Below, one piece after another: positions 1 through 7,355 of a stretch of DNA of 64,000 nt (positions within the stretch are counted from its first letter, which is position 1; the number at the start of each line of letters is the position of its first letter). A program made the translations under genes and the position numbers. Source of the stretch: Falsiroseomonas stagni DSM 19981 (GTDB lineage Bacteria; Pseudomonadota; Alphaproteobacteria; Acetobacterales; Acetobacteraceae). The stretch is from the NCBI RefSeq assembly GCF_900114315.1, contig NZ_FOSQ01000013.1, forward strand, positions 102,758 through 166,757. The letters are read 5' to 3'. A model generated the notes under the pieces. The model was given only the letters and a program-made list of their open reading frames with translations. It searched no databases and was not told the origin of the DNA.

Positions 1-1
1 C

Positions 2-466
2 CGCTACATCAATGATGACCGCGTGCTGCAGGCCATCGCGCAGGGCTGGACGCGCGCCGGGCTGCGCGTGCGGGTGGAGGCGCAGCCCTCCGCCACCTTC
101 TTCGGCCGCGCGGCGCGGGCGGAATTCAGCGTGGGCCTGCTGGGCTGGGGCACCGGCACCGGGGAGCCCGACAGCCCGCTGCAATCCCTGATCGCCACCA
201 ACGAACCCAGCCGCGGCTGGGGCGCCGTGAACCGCAGCGGCTATTCCAGCCCGCGGCTCGACCAGGTGCTGGCGCAGGCGCTGCAGACGCTGGAACCGGC
301 AGCGCGGGAGCCGCTGTACCAGCAGGCCACCCGCATCGCGATGGAAGACCTGGCGATCATCCCGCTGCACCATCAGGTGAATATCTGGGCCGCGCGGCGT
401 GGCTACACCTACAACGCGCGGAATGATGAGCGGACGATGGCGACGGAGCTGCGGCCGGCCAGGTAG
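2..466 (+). CDS. ABC transporter substrate-binding protein, family 5 (C-terminal part)
   Basis: The reading frame is open from the first bases and ends at TAG 464-466; the 5' part lies outside the window. The visible 154 residues resemble the C-terminal lobe of peptide/opine-type extracytoplasmic binding proteins (SBP_bac_5). They include a GWGTGTGEPDSPL stretch, the YSSPRLDQVLAQA helix, and a late segment ending IIPLHHQVNIWAA, which is typical of DppA/OppA-like proteins. The role would be periplasmic capture of a peptide or similar solute for an ABC importer. No permease genes follow; the next gene is on the other strand. The family call is fairly secure, the substrate is unknown. Confidence 0.75.
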   Translation, partial: RYINDDRVLQAIAQGWTRAGLRVRVEAQPSATFFGRAARAEFSVGLLGWGTGTGEPDSPLQSLIATNEPSRGWGAVNRSGYSSPRLDQVLAQALQTLEPAAREPLYQQATRIAMEDLAIIPLHHQVNIWAARRGYTYNARNDERTMATELRPAR

Positions 467-472
467 CGCAGA

Positions 473-510
473 CCCCCACCCCAACCCTCCCCCGCAAGCG
501 CGGGGGAGGG
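473..510 (+). repeat. 38-bp palindromic dispersed repeat, copy 1
   Basis: A C/A-rich lead-in (CCCCCACCCC plus two variable bases) is followed by a perfect hairpin: CCCTCCCCCGC at 485-495, loop AAGC, GCGGGGGAGGG at 500-510. Two further copies lie at 5327-5364 and 5387-5424. The stem sits just after the stop of the binding-protein gene and before the convergent Bug gene, so it may also serve as a bidirectional terminator, though no T-tract follows. Confidence 0.8.
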
Positions 511-519
511 AGAGCCTAG

Positions 520-1485
520 TCAGTCAGCGGTCGCGCCGCTGGCCCGTACGATCGGCGCCCAGCGCGCGATCTCGCTGCGGATGAAGGCACCGAATTCCGC
601 CGGCCCGCCCTCCAGCACCTGCATCCCCTGCCCCGCCAGCCTCTCCCGCACCGCCGGAACCTCCAGCGCGGCGCGGGTCGCGGCGTTGATCTGCTCCACC
701 ACCGCGGCAGGCGTGCGCGCGGGGCCAACGAGCCCGAACCAGGCCGTCACGTCGAAGCCGGGCAGGCCCAACTCCGCCAGCGGCTTCACCTCCGGCCAAC
801 TCGCCATCGGCCGCAGGCCCGACAACGCGATCGGCCGCAGCCGCCCGCCCTGCGCCATGCCGAGCGCCGCGGGGACGGAAGCGAAGGTCATCGTGGTCTG
901 CTGGCCGAGTACCGCATTGATGCTCTCCGGCGCGGAACGGAACGGCACATGCGTCAGCCGCACGCCCGTCATCTGTTCCAGCACCGCGCCACCCAGATGC
1001 TGCGACGTGCCCGAGCCACCGGAGGAATAGGTCAGCTCCCCCGGCCTGGCGCGTGCCGCGGCGACGATGTCGGCCACGCTGCGATAGGGGCTGTCGGGAT
1101 GCACCACCAGCACGTTGGGGCTGGTGGCGGCCAGCGTGATCGGCGCGAAATCCGCCACCGGGTCGAAGGGCATGGCCCGGTAGAGCGCGGGATTGATGCC
1201 ATGCGTGGACACCGTCGCCATCAGCAGCGTGCGGCCATCGGGATCGGCGCGCCTCACCACCTCGCCGGCGATATTGCCGCCCGCGCCGGGGCGGTTCTCC
1301 ACCACCACGGATTGCCCAAGCCGTCGCCCGAGTTCATCGGCCAGCGCGCGCGTCAGGATGTCCGCCGCCGACCCCGCGCCGATGGTGACGATGATGCGGA
1401 TGGGGCGCGCCGGGAAGGATTGCGCGCGCGCCCCGCCGGCCAGCGCCAGGGCGGGTGCGGCCAGCAGCAGCGACCGGCGGTTCAT
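520..1485 (-). CDS. Bug/TctC-family tripartite tricarboxylate transporter substrate-binding protein
   Basis: 321 residues, normal for the Bug (TctC) family of periplasmic solute receptors. The chosen ATG (1485-1483) gives an N-terminus MNRRSLLLAAPALALA, an export signal with two arginines and an Ala-x-Ala cleavage region. Family hallmarks follow: PIRIIVTIGAGSAADILTRA, the VVVENRPGAGGNIAGE motif, and a late GLVGPARTPAAVVEQIN segment. These proteins bind small carboxylates in the periplasm; the ligand cannot be read from sequence. The start overlaps the stop of the upstream RidA-like gene by 4 bp (ATGA), so the two are translationally coupled. No TctA/TctB membrane genes are nearby, as is common for Bug receptors. 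Earlier in-frame starts would run through the RidA gene and are rejected. Confidence 0.9.
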   Translation of the reverse strand: MNRRSLLLAAPALALAGGARAQSFPARPIRIIVTIGAGSAADILTRALADELGRRLGQSVVVENRPGAGGNIAGEVVRRADPDGRTLLMATVSTHGINPALYRAMPFDPVADFAPITLAATSPNVLVVHPDSPYRSVADIVAAARARPGELTYSSGGSGTSQHLGGAVLEQMTGVRLTHVPFRSAPESINAVLGQQTTMTFASVPAALGMAQGGRLRPIALSGLRPMASWPEVKPLAELGLPGFDVTAWFGLVGPARTPAAVVEQINAATRAALEVPAVRERLAGQGMQVLEGGPAEFGAFIRSEIARWAPIVRASGATAD

Positions 1486-1880
1486 GGCACCACCCCGATG
1501 CCCTGGATTTCCACCACGATCCCCGGCCGCGCGAAGGCGCTGACGGTCAGCAAGGCGCTGCACGGGAACCTCCCGCCCGGGAAATGCTCCGCCCGCAGCT
1601 TTACCAGCTGGTCCCCATGCCGGGGGTCCAGGATGTAGACCGTCGTCCAGACGAGGCTGGAAAGGTCGCCGCCCGCGCGCTTCAGGGTGCGGTCGATCAG
1701 CGCGTAGCAGGTCCTCACCTGCTTCTCGAAATCCCAGTTGATGTCGTTGCCGTCCAGGTCCTGCGTCGCGGTCTGGCCGGAAAGCCAGACGGTGCGGCCG
1801 CCCGAGGTGATGACGGCGGGGGAGAAGGCGCGGGATTTCTGGAAATCCGTGCCTTCCAGATGCTCGACGACCAGGCTCAT
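1482..1880 (-). CDS. RidA/YjgF-family protein
   Basis: 132 residues, the usual size of the RidA (YjgF/YER057c/UK114) family. Visible features are the GGRTVWLSGQTA strand-turn, the central helix region LIDRTLKRAGGDLSSLVWTTVYILD and a C-terminal IVVEIQGIGVV strand. Typical RidA proteins are trimers that hydrolyse reactive enamine/imine intermediates released by PLP enzymes; other family members are aminoacrylate or carbamate hydrolases. The conserved Arg of strict RidA enzymes is not obvious here, so activity is uncertain. It is the first gene of a two-gene unit with the Bug receptor, hinting at catabolism of the imported carboxylate. Confidence 0.85.
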   Translation of the reverse strand: MSLVVEHLEGTDFQKSRAFSPAVITSGGRTVWLSGQTATQDLDGNDINWDFEKQVRTCYALIDRTLKRAGGDLSSLVWTTVYILDPRHGDQLVKLRAEHFPGGRFPCSALLTVSAFARPGIVVEIQGIGVVP

Positions 1881-1941
1881 GGCACTCCCTCTCGGATCGG
1901 TGATAGGGAGCCTGCAACCGATTGCGGGGTGATGGGAAGCC

Positions 1942-2916
1942 CTACCGCTTCACGATCTCCACGCGCCTGTTCTGCTGGCGGCCGGCATCGTTGTCGTTGC
2001 TGGCGATCGGCGCCGCCATGCCGGCGCCGAAGGGCGTCAGTCGCCCCGCAGCGATGCCCCATTCCCGGGTCAGTGCCGCCACCACCGATTGCGCGCGGCG
2101 CGTGGAAAGCTGGACATTGTAGTCGAAGGCACCCTGCCCATCCGTATGCCCGGCGACGATCACGTTCAGCGCGGGGTTGGCGCGCAGGAACTTCGCCACC
2201 TCCTCCAGCGTCGGGCGGGAAGCCGGCAGGATCTCCGCGCTGTCGAAGCCGAACTGGATGCCATACAGCGCGACGCGGCCCGTGCGCTCCACCGCCTGCT
2301 GCATGGCGGAGGCATCGACGAAGGTGATCCGCCCGCCCTGCATCGGCCGGCTTTCCACCACATCCACCAGCACCTGCGTCCGCTGCCCCTGCACCACGGC
2401 CAGGATCGCGACATGCACATCGCCCTCCGGCCGCGTCAGCTTCGCCAGCGTGTAGAGCTGGTTCTCCCACCCCGCGGCCAGGCTCGGGCTCGGGCCCGGC
2501 ACGCCTTCGACGACCGCGAACCACAGATCGGACCGGTCCCCGCATTCCTGGGCACGGCAGGCGAACAGCGTCTCGAACCCGTTCGCCGCCAGCTTCTCCT
2601 GGTGGTTGCGCATGACCTCGAGCGGCGAACGCCCCTCGGGCCCTTCGTAGCGCAGCCGCCAGGCGCGGCCGGAGACGGGGATGGAGTTGCGGTCATTGAT
2701 GCGCGACCCCGTCTCCCGCGTGTCGCGGCCATGGACGGGGCGGTTCACCATGCGGAACTCGTCGAAATCCCGCGGGCGGTAGTGCCGCAGCGACGAACCC
2801 TCATACCGCCCGACCAGCGGATGGTCTCGCCCGCCAGCCACATCGGGCGCGGGGCGCGGCTGGGCCGACACCGGGGCGGCAAGGAGCAGGACGAACAGGA
2901 GCAGGAGCGTGCGCAT
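1942..2916 (-). CDS. OmpA-family protein with DUF4892-like N-terminal region
   Basis: 324 residues with a cleavable signal (MRTLLLLFVLLLAAPVSAQ). The middle region contains EKLAANGFETLFACRAQECG and WFAVVEG, a Cys-x-x-x-x-Cys layout resembling DUF4892 proteins. The C-terminal ~115 residues are an OmpA-like peptidoglycan-binding domain: FGFDSAEILPASRPTLEEVA, VIVAGHTDGQGAFDYN, STRRAQSVV and the closing QQNRRVEI. It is probably a periplasmic or outer-membrane-associated envelope protein that contacts peptidoglycan. It is transcribed away from the CoA-binding gene, with a 105-bp divergent gap at 2917-3021. The OmpA domain is certain; the N-terminal function is unknown. Confidence 0.88.
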   Translation of the reverse strand: MRTLLLLFVLLLAAPVSAQPRPAPDVAGGRDHPLVGRYEGSSLRHYRPRDFDEFRMVNRPVHGRDTRETGSRINDRNSIPVSGRAWRLRYEGPEGRSPLEVMRNHQEKLAANGFETLFACRAQECGDRSDLWFAVVEGVPGPSPSLAAGWENQLYTLAKLTRPEGDVHVAILAVVQGQRTQVLVDVVESRPMQGGRITFVDASAMQQAVERTGRVALYGIQFGFDSAEILPASRPTLEEVAKFLRANPALNVIVAGHTDGQGAFDYNVQLSTRRAQSVVAALTREWGIAAGRLTPFGAGMAAPIASNDNDAGRQQNRRVEIVKR

Positions 2917-3021
2917 GCCGCATTGTTCCGCATCGCCGCGAAACCGGACAACCGCGCCATTGTTTCACCCGCTTCGCGCCGCGCCCTTTGCGTGGCAGCC
3001 GGAAGCGGGCAGAACAGCGCC

Positions 3022-3453
3022 ATGACCGCCGCCGACGACACCACCATCCGGGACCTTCTGCTCGCCACGCGCCGCATCGCCGTGGTCGGCGCCTCCGACC
3101 GCCCGGACCGGCCGAGCCACGGGGTCTTCGGCTTCCTCCTCGCCCGCGGCTATGACGCCACGCCGGTGAACCCGGTGCTGGCGGGCAAGGCCATCCTGGG
3201 CCGCGAGGTCGCCGCGACACTGGCGGCGGCCGGGCCGCTCGACATGGTGGACATCTTCCGCCGCAGCGCGGAGGCCGGCGCGGTGGTGGATGAGGCGATC
3301 GCCCTCGGCGCGAAATCCGTCTGGCTGCAGCTGGGCGTGGTGGACGAAGCCGCGGCCGCGCGCGCGCGGGCGGCGGGGCTGGTCGTGGTGATGGACCGCT
3401 GCCCGGCGATCGAATGGCGGCGGCTGAACCTGCCCGCGCGGATCGGTGCGTGA
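3022..3453 (+). CDS. CoA-binding domain protein (YccU-like)
   Basis: 143 residues matching the small stand-alone CoA-binding proteins of the YccU type. It has a Rossmann start RRIAVVGASDRPDRPSHGV, then GYDATPVNPVLAGKAILGRE, DMVDIFRRSAEAG and the C-terminal WLQLGVVDEAAAARARAAGLV with MDRCPAIEW. The fold binds CoA or a nucleotide; the cellular role of these small proteins is not well established. The ATG at 3022 begins just before the conserved region; longer in-frame extensions run antisense through the OmpA-like gene and are not credible. Confidence 0.87.
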   Translation: MTAADDTTIRDLLLATRRIAVVGASDRPDRPSHGVFGFLLARGYDATPVNPVLAGKAILGREVAATLAAAGPLDMVDIFRRSAEAGAVVDEAIALGAKSVWLQLGVVDEAAAARARAAGLVVVMDRCPAIEWRRLNLPARIGA

Positions 3454-3607
3454 AACGTAACACCCACCCCGCTTGAAAAGCGCGTCGCGCCGGGCCACCT
3501 TCGGCCCACGTTAAATGCCGGTAAGGTTGCGCGGGCACCCTGCCGGCCCCACCCGCCCGCCCGGACCGCATCGCGGCCGGACTTCCTGCCAAGGGAATGA
3601 GAGAGAC

Positions 3608-4306
3608 ATGACGGACGAGGAACGCCGGATCATCACCGGCTATGTGGAGCGGGTGAGCGGCGCGGCGAACGCGGCGCCGGCGCGCCCGGCCTCGCCCTGG
3701 GGGGCGTTCGGCGGCCAGCAGCAGCCGGCCGCGCAGCCGCTGCCCCCGGTGGACCGGGAAGCCGATGCGCTGATCGCGGACCTGTTCAACCGCTATCCGG
3801 AAGCGCGCTACCGCATCACCCAGACCGCCTTCGTGCAGGAGCACGCGCTGGTGGAGATGCAGAACCGCATCCAGCAGCTGGAGTGGGAGCTGGAGAACGC
3901 CCAGCGCCAGGGCCAGGCGGCGCAGAGCCGCGGCGGGATGTTCGGCGGCATGTTCGGCGGTGGCGGCAGCCGTCCCGCGCCGATGCCGCCCCGCCCGCAG
4001 CCGCAGTATCCGCCGGGCTACAACCCGGCCGCGATGCAGCAGGGCGGCGGCCGCGGCTTCCTCGGCACCGCCATGATGACGGCGGTCGGCGTCGCCGGCG
4101 GCCTGATGCTGGGCAATGCGCTGATGGGCGCCCTCGGTGGCGGCGCGGCGCAGGCCGCGCCGACCTCCGATGCCGGCGGCTCCGCCTGGACGGATCCCGG
4201 CGCCGCGGCCAGCGAGGCGCCCGCCTATGGCGACGACGCCCAGGCCTATGACAATGGCGGCGGCTATGACGATGCCGGCGGCGGTGGCTACGACGAGGAA
4301 ATCTGA
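3608..4306 (+). CDS. DUF2076 family protein
   Basis: 232 residues. The N-terminus has MTDEERRIITGYVERV and then a predicted helical section DREADALIADLFNRYPEARYRITQTA / EHALVEMQNRIQQLEWELE, characteristic of DUF2076 (periplasmic ligand-binding sensor-like) proteins. A Gly/Pro-rich linker follows with GGMFGGMFGGGG, then a hydrophobic segment FLGTAMMTAVGVAGGLMLGNALMGAL (a likely single membrane span), and a low-complexity Asp/Gly/Tyr-rich tail. AAGGGA at 3591-3596 may be the ribosome binding site. It ends immediately before a good intrinsic terminator. Function is unknown. Confidence 0.82.
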   Translation: MTDEERRIITGYVERVSGAANAAPARPASPWGAFGGQQQPAAQPLPPVDREADALIADLFNRYPEARYRITQTAFVQEHALVEMQNRIQQLEWELENAQRQGQAAQSRGGMFGGMFGGGGSRPAPMPPRPQPQYPPGYNPAAMQQGGGRGFLGTAMMTAVGVAGGLMLGNALMGALGGGAAQAAPTSDAGGSAWTDPGAAASEAPAYGDDAQAYDNGGGYDDAGGGGYDEEI

Positions 4307-4331
4307 TCCCCCCACGGGGTGACGGGGAAGG

Positions 4332-4362
4332 GGCGCGGCGGGGATACCTGCCGCGCCTTTTT
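4332..4362 (+). terminator. Rho-independent terminator after the DUF2076 gene
   Basis: GGCGCGGCGG (4332-4341) pairs with CTGCCGCGCC (4348-4357) with one G-T wobble, followed directly by TTTTT at 4358-4362. It lies 26 bp after the DUF2076 stop codon. Confidence 0.85.
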
Positions 4363-4389
4363 CATGTCCGCTGCTCATTGATCCCGGCC

Positions 4390-4404
4390 GATCCATTGTG
4401 GATC
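4390..4404. promoter_or_regulatory. Perfect dyad GATCCA-N3-TGGATC at the LysR gene start
   Basis: GATCCA at 4390-4395, spacer TTG, TGGATC at 4399-4404. It lies 9-23 bp upstream of the preferred LysR start (4413). LysR-type regulators usually bind dyads near their own promoter, so this is a candidate autoregulatory site. The inference rests on position and symmetry only. Confidence 0.4.
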
Positions 4405-4412
4405 ATCCAGGC

Positions 4413-5261
4413 ATGCGCATTCCCGACCTCGACCTCGACCTGCTGCGCTGCTTCGTGACGGTGGCGGAGCAGGGCGGCTTCACCGCCGCCGGCACCGCGC
4501 TCGGCCTGACGCAATCCGCCATCTCGCTCAAGATCAAGCGGCTGGAGGATCTGGTCCGCCGCCCCGTCTTCCAGCGCACCAGCCGCCGCGTTTCCCTGAC
4601 GCGGGAGGGTGAGACGCTGCTGGCCTATGCGCGCCGGATGCTGGCCCTGAATGACGAAGCCGTGCGCCGCCTGGTGGCACCCCCCGTCGCGGGGCGGCTG
4701 CGGCTCGGCGTCGCCGACCATTTCGTGCCCCGCAGCCTGGCCCCCATGCTGGCCCGCTTCGCCACCACCTATCCCGAGGTGCGGCTGGAGGTGGAGGTGG
4801 GCCGCAGCCACGAACTCCGCGCCAAGCAGGCCAAGGGGGGCCTCGACCTGGTGCTGGGCAAGCGGCGGGATGGGGAGACGGCGGGCGTGCCGATCTGGAC
4901 GGAGACGGTGGTCTGGGCCGCCGCCGCCGATTGGCAGCCGCCGGAGGGCCGCCCCCTGCCGCTCGCCTTGCTGCCGGAAGGCTGCATGTTCCGCGAACGG
5001 GCCCTGGCCGCCCTGGCCCGCGCGGGGCTGGGGTTCGAGGCCGTCTTCACCTGCGACAGCCTGCTCGGCCTGGCCGCGGCGGCGCAGGCGGGCTTCGCGC
5101 TGACCGTGCTGGGCCGCAGCGGCTTCCCGCCGGGGCTGCGGGAGGTGCCTGGCCTGCCGCCACTCGGCGTCGTGGAGATGGCGGTCTTCGGGGATGAAAC
5201 GGGCCGCAGCCAGGTGGTGGCGCCGCTGGTGGGGCTGATCCGGGACAGCCTGGCCGAGTAG
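4413..5261 (+). CDS. LysR-family transcriptional regulator
   Basis: 282 residues from ATG 4413. The N-terminal winged helix-turn-helix is clear: LDLLRCFVTVAEQGGFTAAG, LGLTQSAISLKIKRLE and RTSRRVSLTREGE. The remainder is the usual ligand-binding domain, with GRLRLGVADHFVPRSLAPML opening it and QAGFALTVLGRS near the end. The ligand is not predictable. A GTG at 4398 would add five residues, but it lies within the GATCCA-N3-TGGATC dyad, so the ATG is preferred. No divergently transcribed target gene is adjacent; the downstream MFS pump, 200 bp away across a repeat pair, is a possible target. Confidence 0.9.
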   Translation: MRIPDLDLDLLRCFVTVAEQGGFTAAGTALGLTQSAISLKIKRLEDLVRRPVFQRTSRRVSLTREGETLLAYARRMLALNDEAVRRLVAPPVAGRLRLGVADHFVPRSLAPMLARFATTYPEVRLEVEVGRSHELRAKQAKGGLDLVLGKRRDGETAGVPIWTETVVWAAAADWQPPEGRPLPLALLPEGCMFRERALAALARAGLGFEAVFTCDSLLGLAAAAQAGFALTVLGRSGFPPGLREVPGLPPLGVVEMAVFGDETGRSQVVAPLVGLIRDSLAE

Positions 5262-5326
5262 GGGCTGGGATGCGCGCGTGGCGATTGACCGCGCGCGGGG
5301 GCGGGGCGCAGCGTGGCGCGCGAATA

Positions 5327-5364
5327 CCCCCACCCCAGCCCTCCCCCGCAAGCGCGGGGGAGGG
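5327..5364 (+). repeat. 38-bp palindromic dispersed repeat, copy 2
   Basis: Same unit as 473-510: CCCCCACCCC, two variable bases (here AG), then the hairpin CCCTCCCCCGC-AAGC-GCGGGGGAGGG. It forms a head-to-head pair with the inverted copy at 5387-5424. Confidence 0.85.
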
Positions 5365-5386
5365 AGCAGGCAGCGCCACCCGCACT

Positions 5387-5424
5387 CCCTCCCCCGCGCT
5401 TGCGGGGGAGGGTCGGGGTGGGGG
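5387..5424 (-). repeat. 38-bp palindromic dispersed repeat, copy 3 (inverted)
   Basis: Reverse complement of the unit at 5327-5364, differing only in the two variable bases (GA instead of AG). The two copies are 22 bp apart in opposite orientation, like the paired arrangement of REP/BIME elements. They occupy most of the 200-bp gap between the LysR and MFS genes. Confidence 0.85.
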
Positions 5425-5461
5425 ATAGCCGGCGCGACGAATACCCGGAGCCCGCGCCCGC

Positions 5462-6697
5462 ATGCACGCCGAGACCGCCGACGTACCGCATCAAGACGCC
5501 CCGCACCGGGACGCCCGCGTGCTGGCGCTGATCGGCACGGGCCACTTCCTCAGCCATTTCTACATGCTCTGCCTGCCGCCGCTGTTCCTGGTGTGGCAGG
5601 CGGAGTTCGATGTCTCCTTCGCGACGCTCGGCCTGGCGGTGGCGCTGATGGCCGGCGTCACGGCGGCCTTGCAGACGCCGGTGGGGTTCCTGGTGGACCG
5701 GCACGGCGCCATGCCCTTCCTGCTCGGCGGCGTGGCTCTGATGGCGCTGTCCATCGCCGCCATGGCCTTCGCGCCGGGCTTCTGGGCGATCGTGCTGCTG
5801 TCCATCCTGTCCGGCGTCGGCAATGCGGTGATCCATCCCGCGGACTACGCGATCCTCGGCGCCTCCATCCATCCGTCGCGCATCGGGCGGGCCTTCGCCA
5901 TGCACACCTTCACCGGCAATCTCGGCTTCGCCGCCGGCCCGCCGGTGGTGGCGGCGATGCTGCTGGTGATGGATTGGCGCATGGCGCTGCTGGTGCTGGG
6001 GCTGGTCGGCGTGCCGGTGGTGCTGGCCATCCAGTGGCAGGGCCGCATCCTGAAGGACCAGGCGAAGCCGAAGGATCGCGCCGCCGGGCCGGGCGGGCGC
6101 GAATTGCTGCTGTCCCGCCCCATCCTGCTGTTCTTCGCCTTCTTCCTGCTCTCCGCCATGGCCGGCAGCGCCATCCAGGCCTGGTCCATCACGGTGCTCG
6201 GCAAGCTCTGGGGCACGCCGGTCGCGGTCGCGTCGCTGGCGCTGACCGCCTACATGGTCGGCGCCACGGGCGGCACGCTGGTGGGCGGCTGGTATGCGGA
6301 CCGGTCCACGCGGCACCTGGTGTTCGTGATATCCACCACCATCGCATCGGCGGCGCTGCTGCTGTCGCTCGGCCTGGTGCCGATGCCGGAATGGCTGCTG
6401 CCGGCGGTGGCCGCGGCTTCGGGGCTGCTGATGGGATCGTCGCGCACGCCGCGCGACGTGATGCTGAAGAACGCCATCCCGCCGGGGCAGATGGGCAAGG
6501 TGTTCGGCTTCGTGTCCTCCGGCCTGCCGCTCGGCGGCGCCATCACGCCGGTGCCCTTCGGCTGGCTCATCGACCTCGGCCTGGCCTGGATGGTGTTCCC
6601 GCTGGCCGCGGCCCTGCTGGTGGCGTCGCTGTTCTGCATGGGCAGCGCGCAGGGCGCCGCGCTACGCGCGCGGGCCGTGCCGGTGGCGGCGGAATAG
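5462..6697 (+). CDS. MFS transporter, Fsr (fosmidomycin resistance)-like
   Basis: 411 residues with about twelve hydrophobic segments. The signature VGNAVIHPADYAILGASIHPSR resembles the GNAxxHPADY motif of Fsr-type major facilitator proteins, and GHFLSHFYMLCLPPLFLVW is the typical first helix. Loop motifs GFLVDRHGAMPFLLGG and GGWYADRSTRHLVF fit MFS motif A. It is probably a proton-coupled exporter of a small molecule in the inner membrane; the substrate is unknown. The TRIC-family gene begins 4 bp after its stop, so the two are probably co-transcribed. Confidence 0.85.
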   Translation: MHAETADVPHQDAPHRDARVLALIGTGHFLSHFYMLCLPPLFLVWQAEFDVSFATLGLAVALMAGVTAALQTPVGFLVDRHGAMPFLLGGVALMALSIAAMAFAPGFWAIVLLSILSGVGNAVIHPADYAILGASIHPSRIGRAFAMHTFTGNLGFAAGPPVVAAMLLVMDWRMALLVLGLVGVPVVLAIQWQGRILKDQAKPKDRAAGPGGRELLLSRPILLFFAFFLLSAMAGSAIQAWSITVLGKLWGTPVAVASLALTAYMVGATGGTLVGGWYADRSTRHLVFVISTTIASAALLLSLGLVPMPEWLLPAVAAASGLLMGSSRTPRDVMLKNAIPPGQMGKVFGFVSSGLPLGGAITPVPFGWLIDLGLAWMVFPLAAALLVASLFCMGSAQGAALRARAVPVAAE

Positions 6698-6701
6698 GGC
6701 G

Positions 6702-7349
6702 TTGGACGCCTTCGATACGGGGCTCCGAATCCTCGACCTGCTGGGCATCGCGGTCTTCGCCGCCTCCGGCGCGCTGGTGGCCAGCCGGAAGCAGATGGAC
6801 ATCGTGGGCTTCGTGCTGATCGGCGTCATCACCGGCTTCGGCGGTGGCACGGTGCGGGACCTGCTGCTGGGGCGCACGCCGATCTTCTGGCTGAAGGCGC
6901 CGGAACTGCCGGCCATCGCGGCCGCCGCCGCCATCCTGGTGTTCTTCTTCGCCCATCGCGTCGAAAGCCGCTTCAAGGCGCTGCTCTGGGCGGATGCGGT
7001 GGGCCTCGCGCTCTATGCCGTGCTGGGGGCGGAGATCGCGCTGATCGCCGGCGCCAACCCCTGGGCCGCCGTGCTGCTGGGCGCGGTCACGGCGACGGCG
7101 GGCGGCATCATCCGAGACGTGGTCTGCAACGAATTGCCGCTGATCCTGCGGAAGGAGATCTACATCACCGCCGCCATGGCCGCCGCCACCGCCTATGTGG
7201 TGCTGCGCCTGGCCCCCCTGCCGCGCGACGTGGCGCTGGTCTCCGGCATCGCGATCGGCTTCACGCTGCGCGGATTGTCCATCTGGCGCGGCTGGTCCCT
7301 GCCGCCCTTCCGGCCGCGCCCGGCGCGGGACTATCCGGACGCCCGGTAG
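6702..7349 (+). CDS. Trimeric intracellular cation (TRIC)/UPF0126 family membrane protein
   Basis: 215 residues with two homologous halves, each holding three helices. The glycine-rich repeats GVITGFGGGTVRDLLLGRTP and AVTATAGGIIRDVVCNELP are the family signature (YicG/UPF0126), and prokaryotic members form potassium-permeable trimeric channels. The start is a TTG at 6702, 4 bp after the MFS stop; no ATG is available before the first helix LDLLGIAVFAASGALVASRK. The C-terminus ends 6 bp before the convergent NHLM exporter gene stop. Confidence 0.88.
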   Translation: MDAFDTGLRILDLLGIAVFAASGALVASRKQMDIVGFVLIGVITGFGGGTVRDLLLGRTPIFWLKAPELPAIAAAAAILVFFFAHRVESRFKALLWADAVGLALYAVLGAEIALIAGANPWAAVLLGAVTATAGGIIRDVVCNELPLILRKEIYITAAMAAATAYVVLRLAPLPRDVALVSGIAIGFTLRGLSIWRGWSLPPFRPRPARDYPDAR

Positions 7350-7355
7350 GGCGTC

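Noticed and set aside
5278..6819. Plus-strand alternative frames over the MFS gene
   Set aside because: Frame-shifted shadows of the MFS gene with Arg/Gly/His-rich translation.
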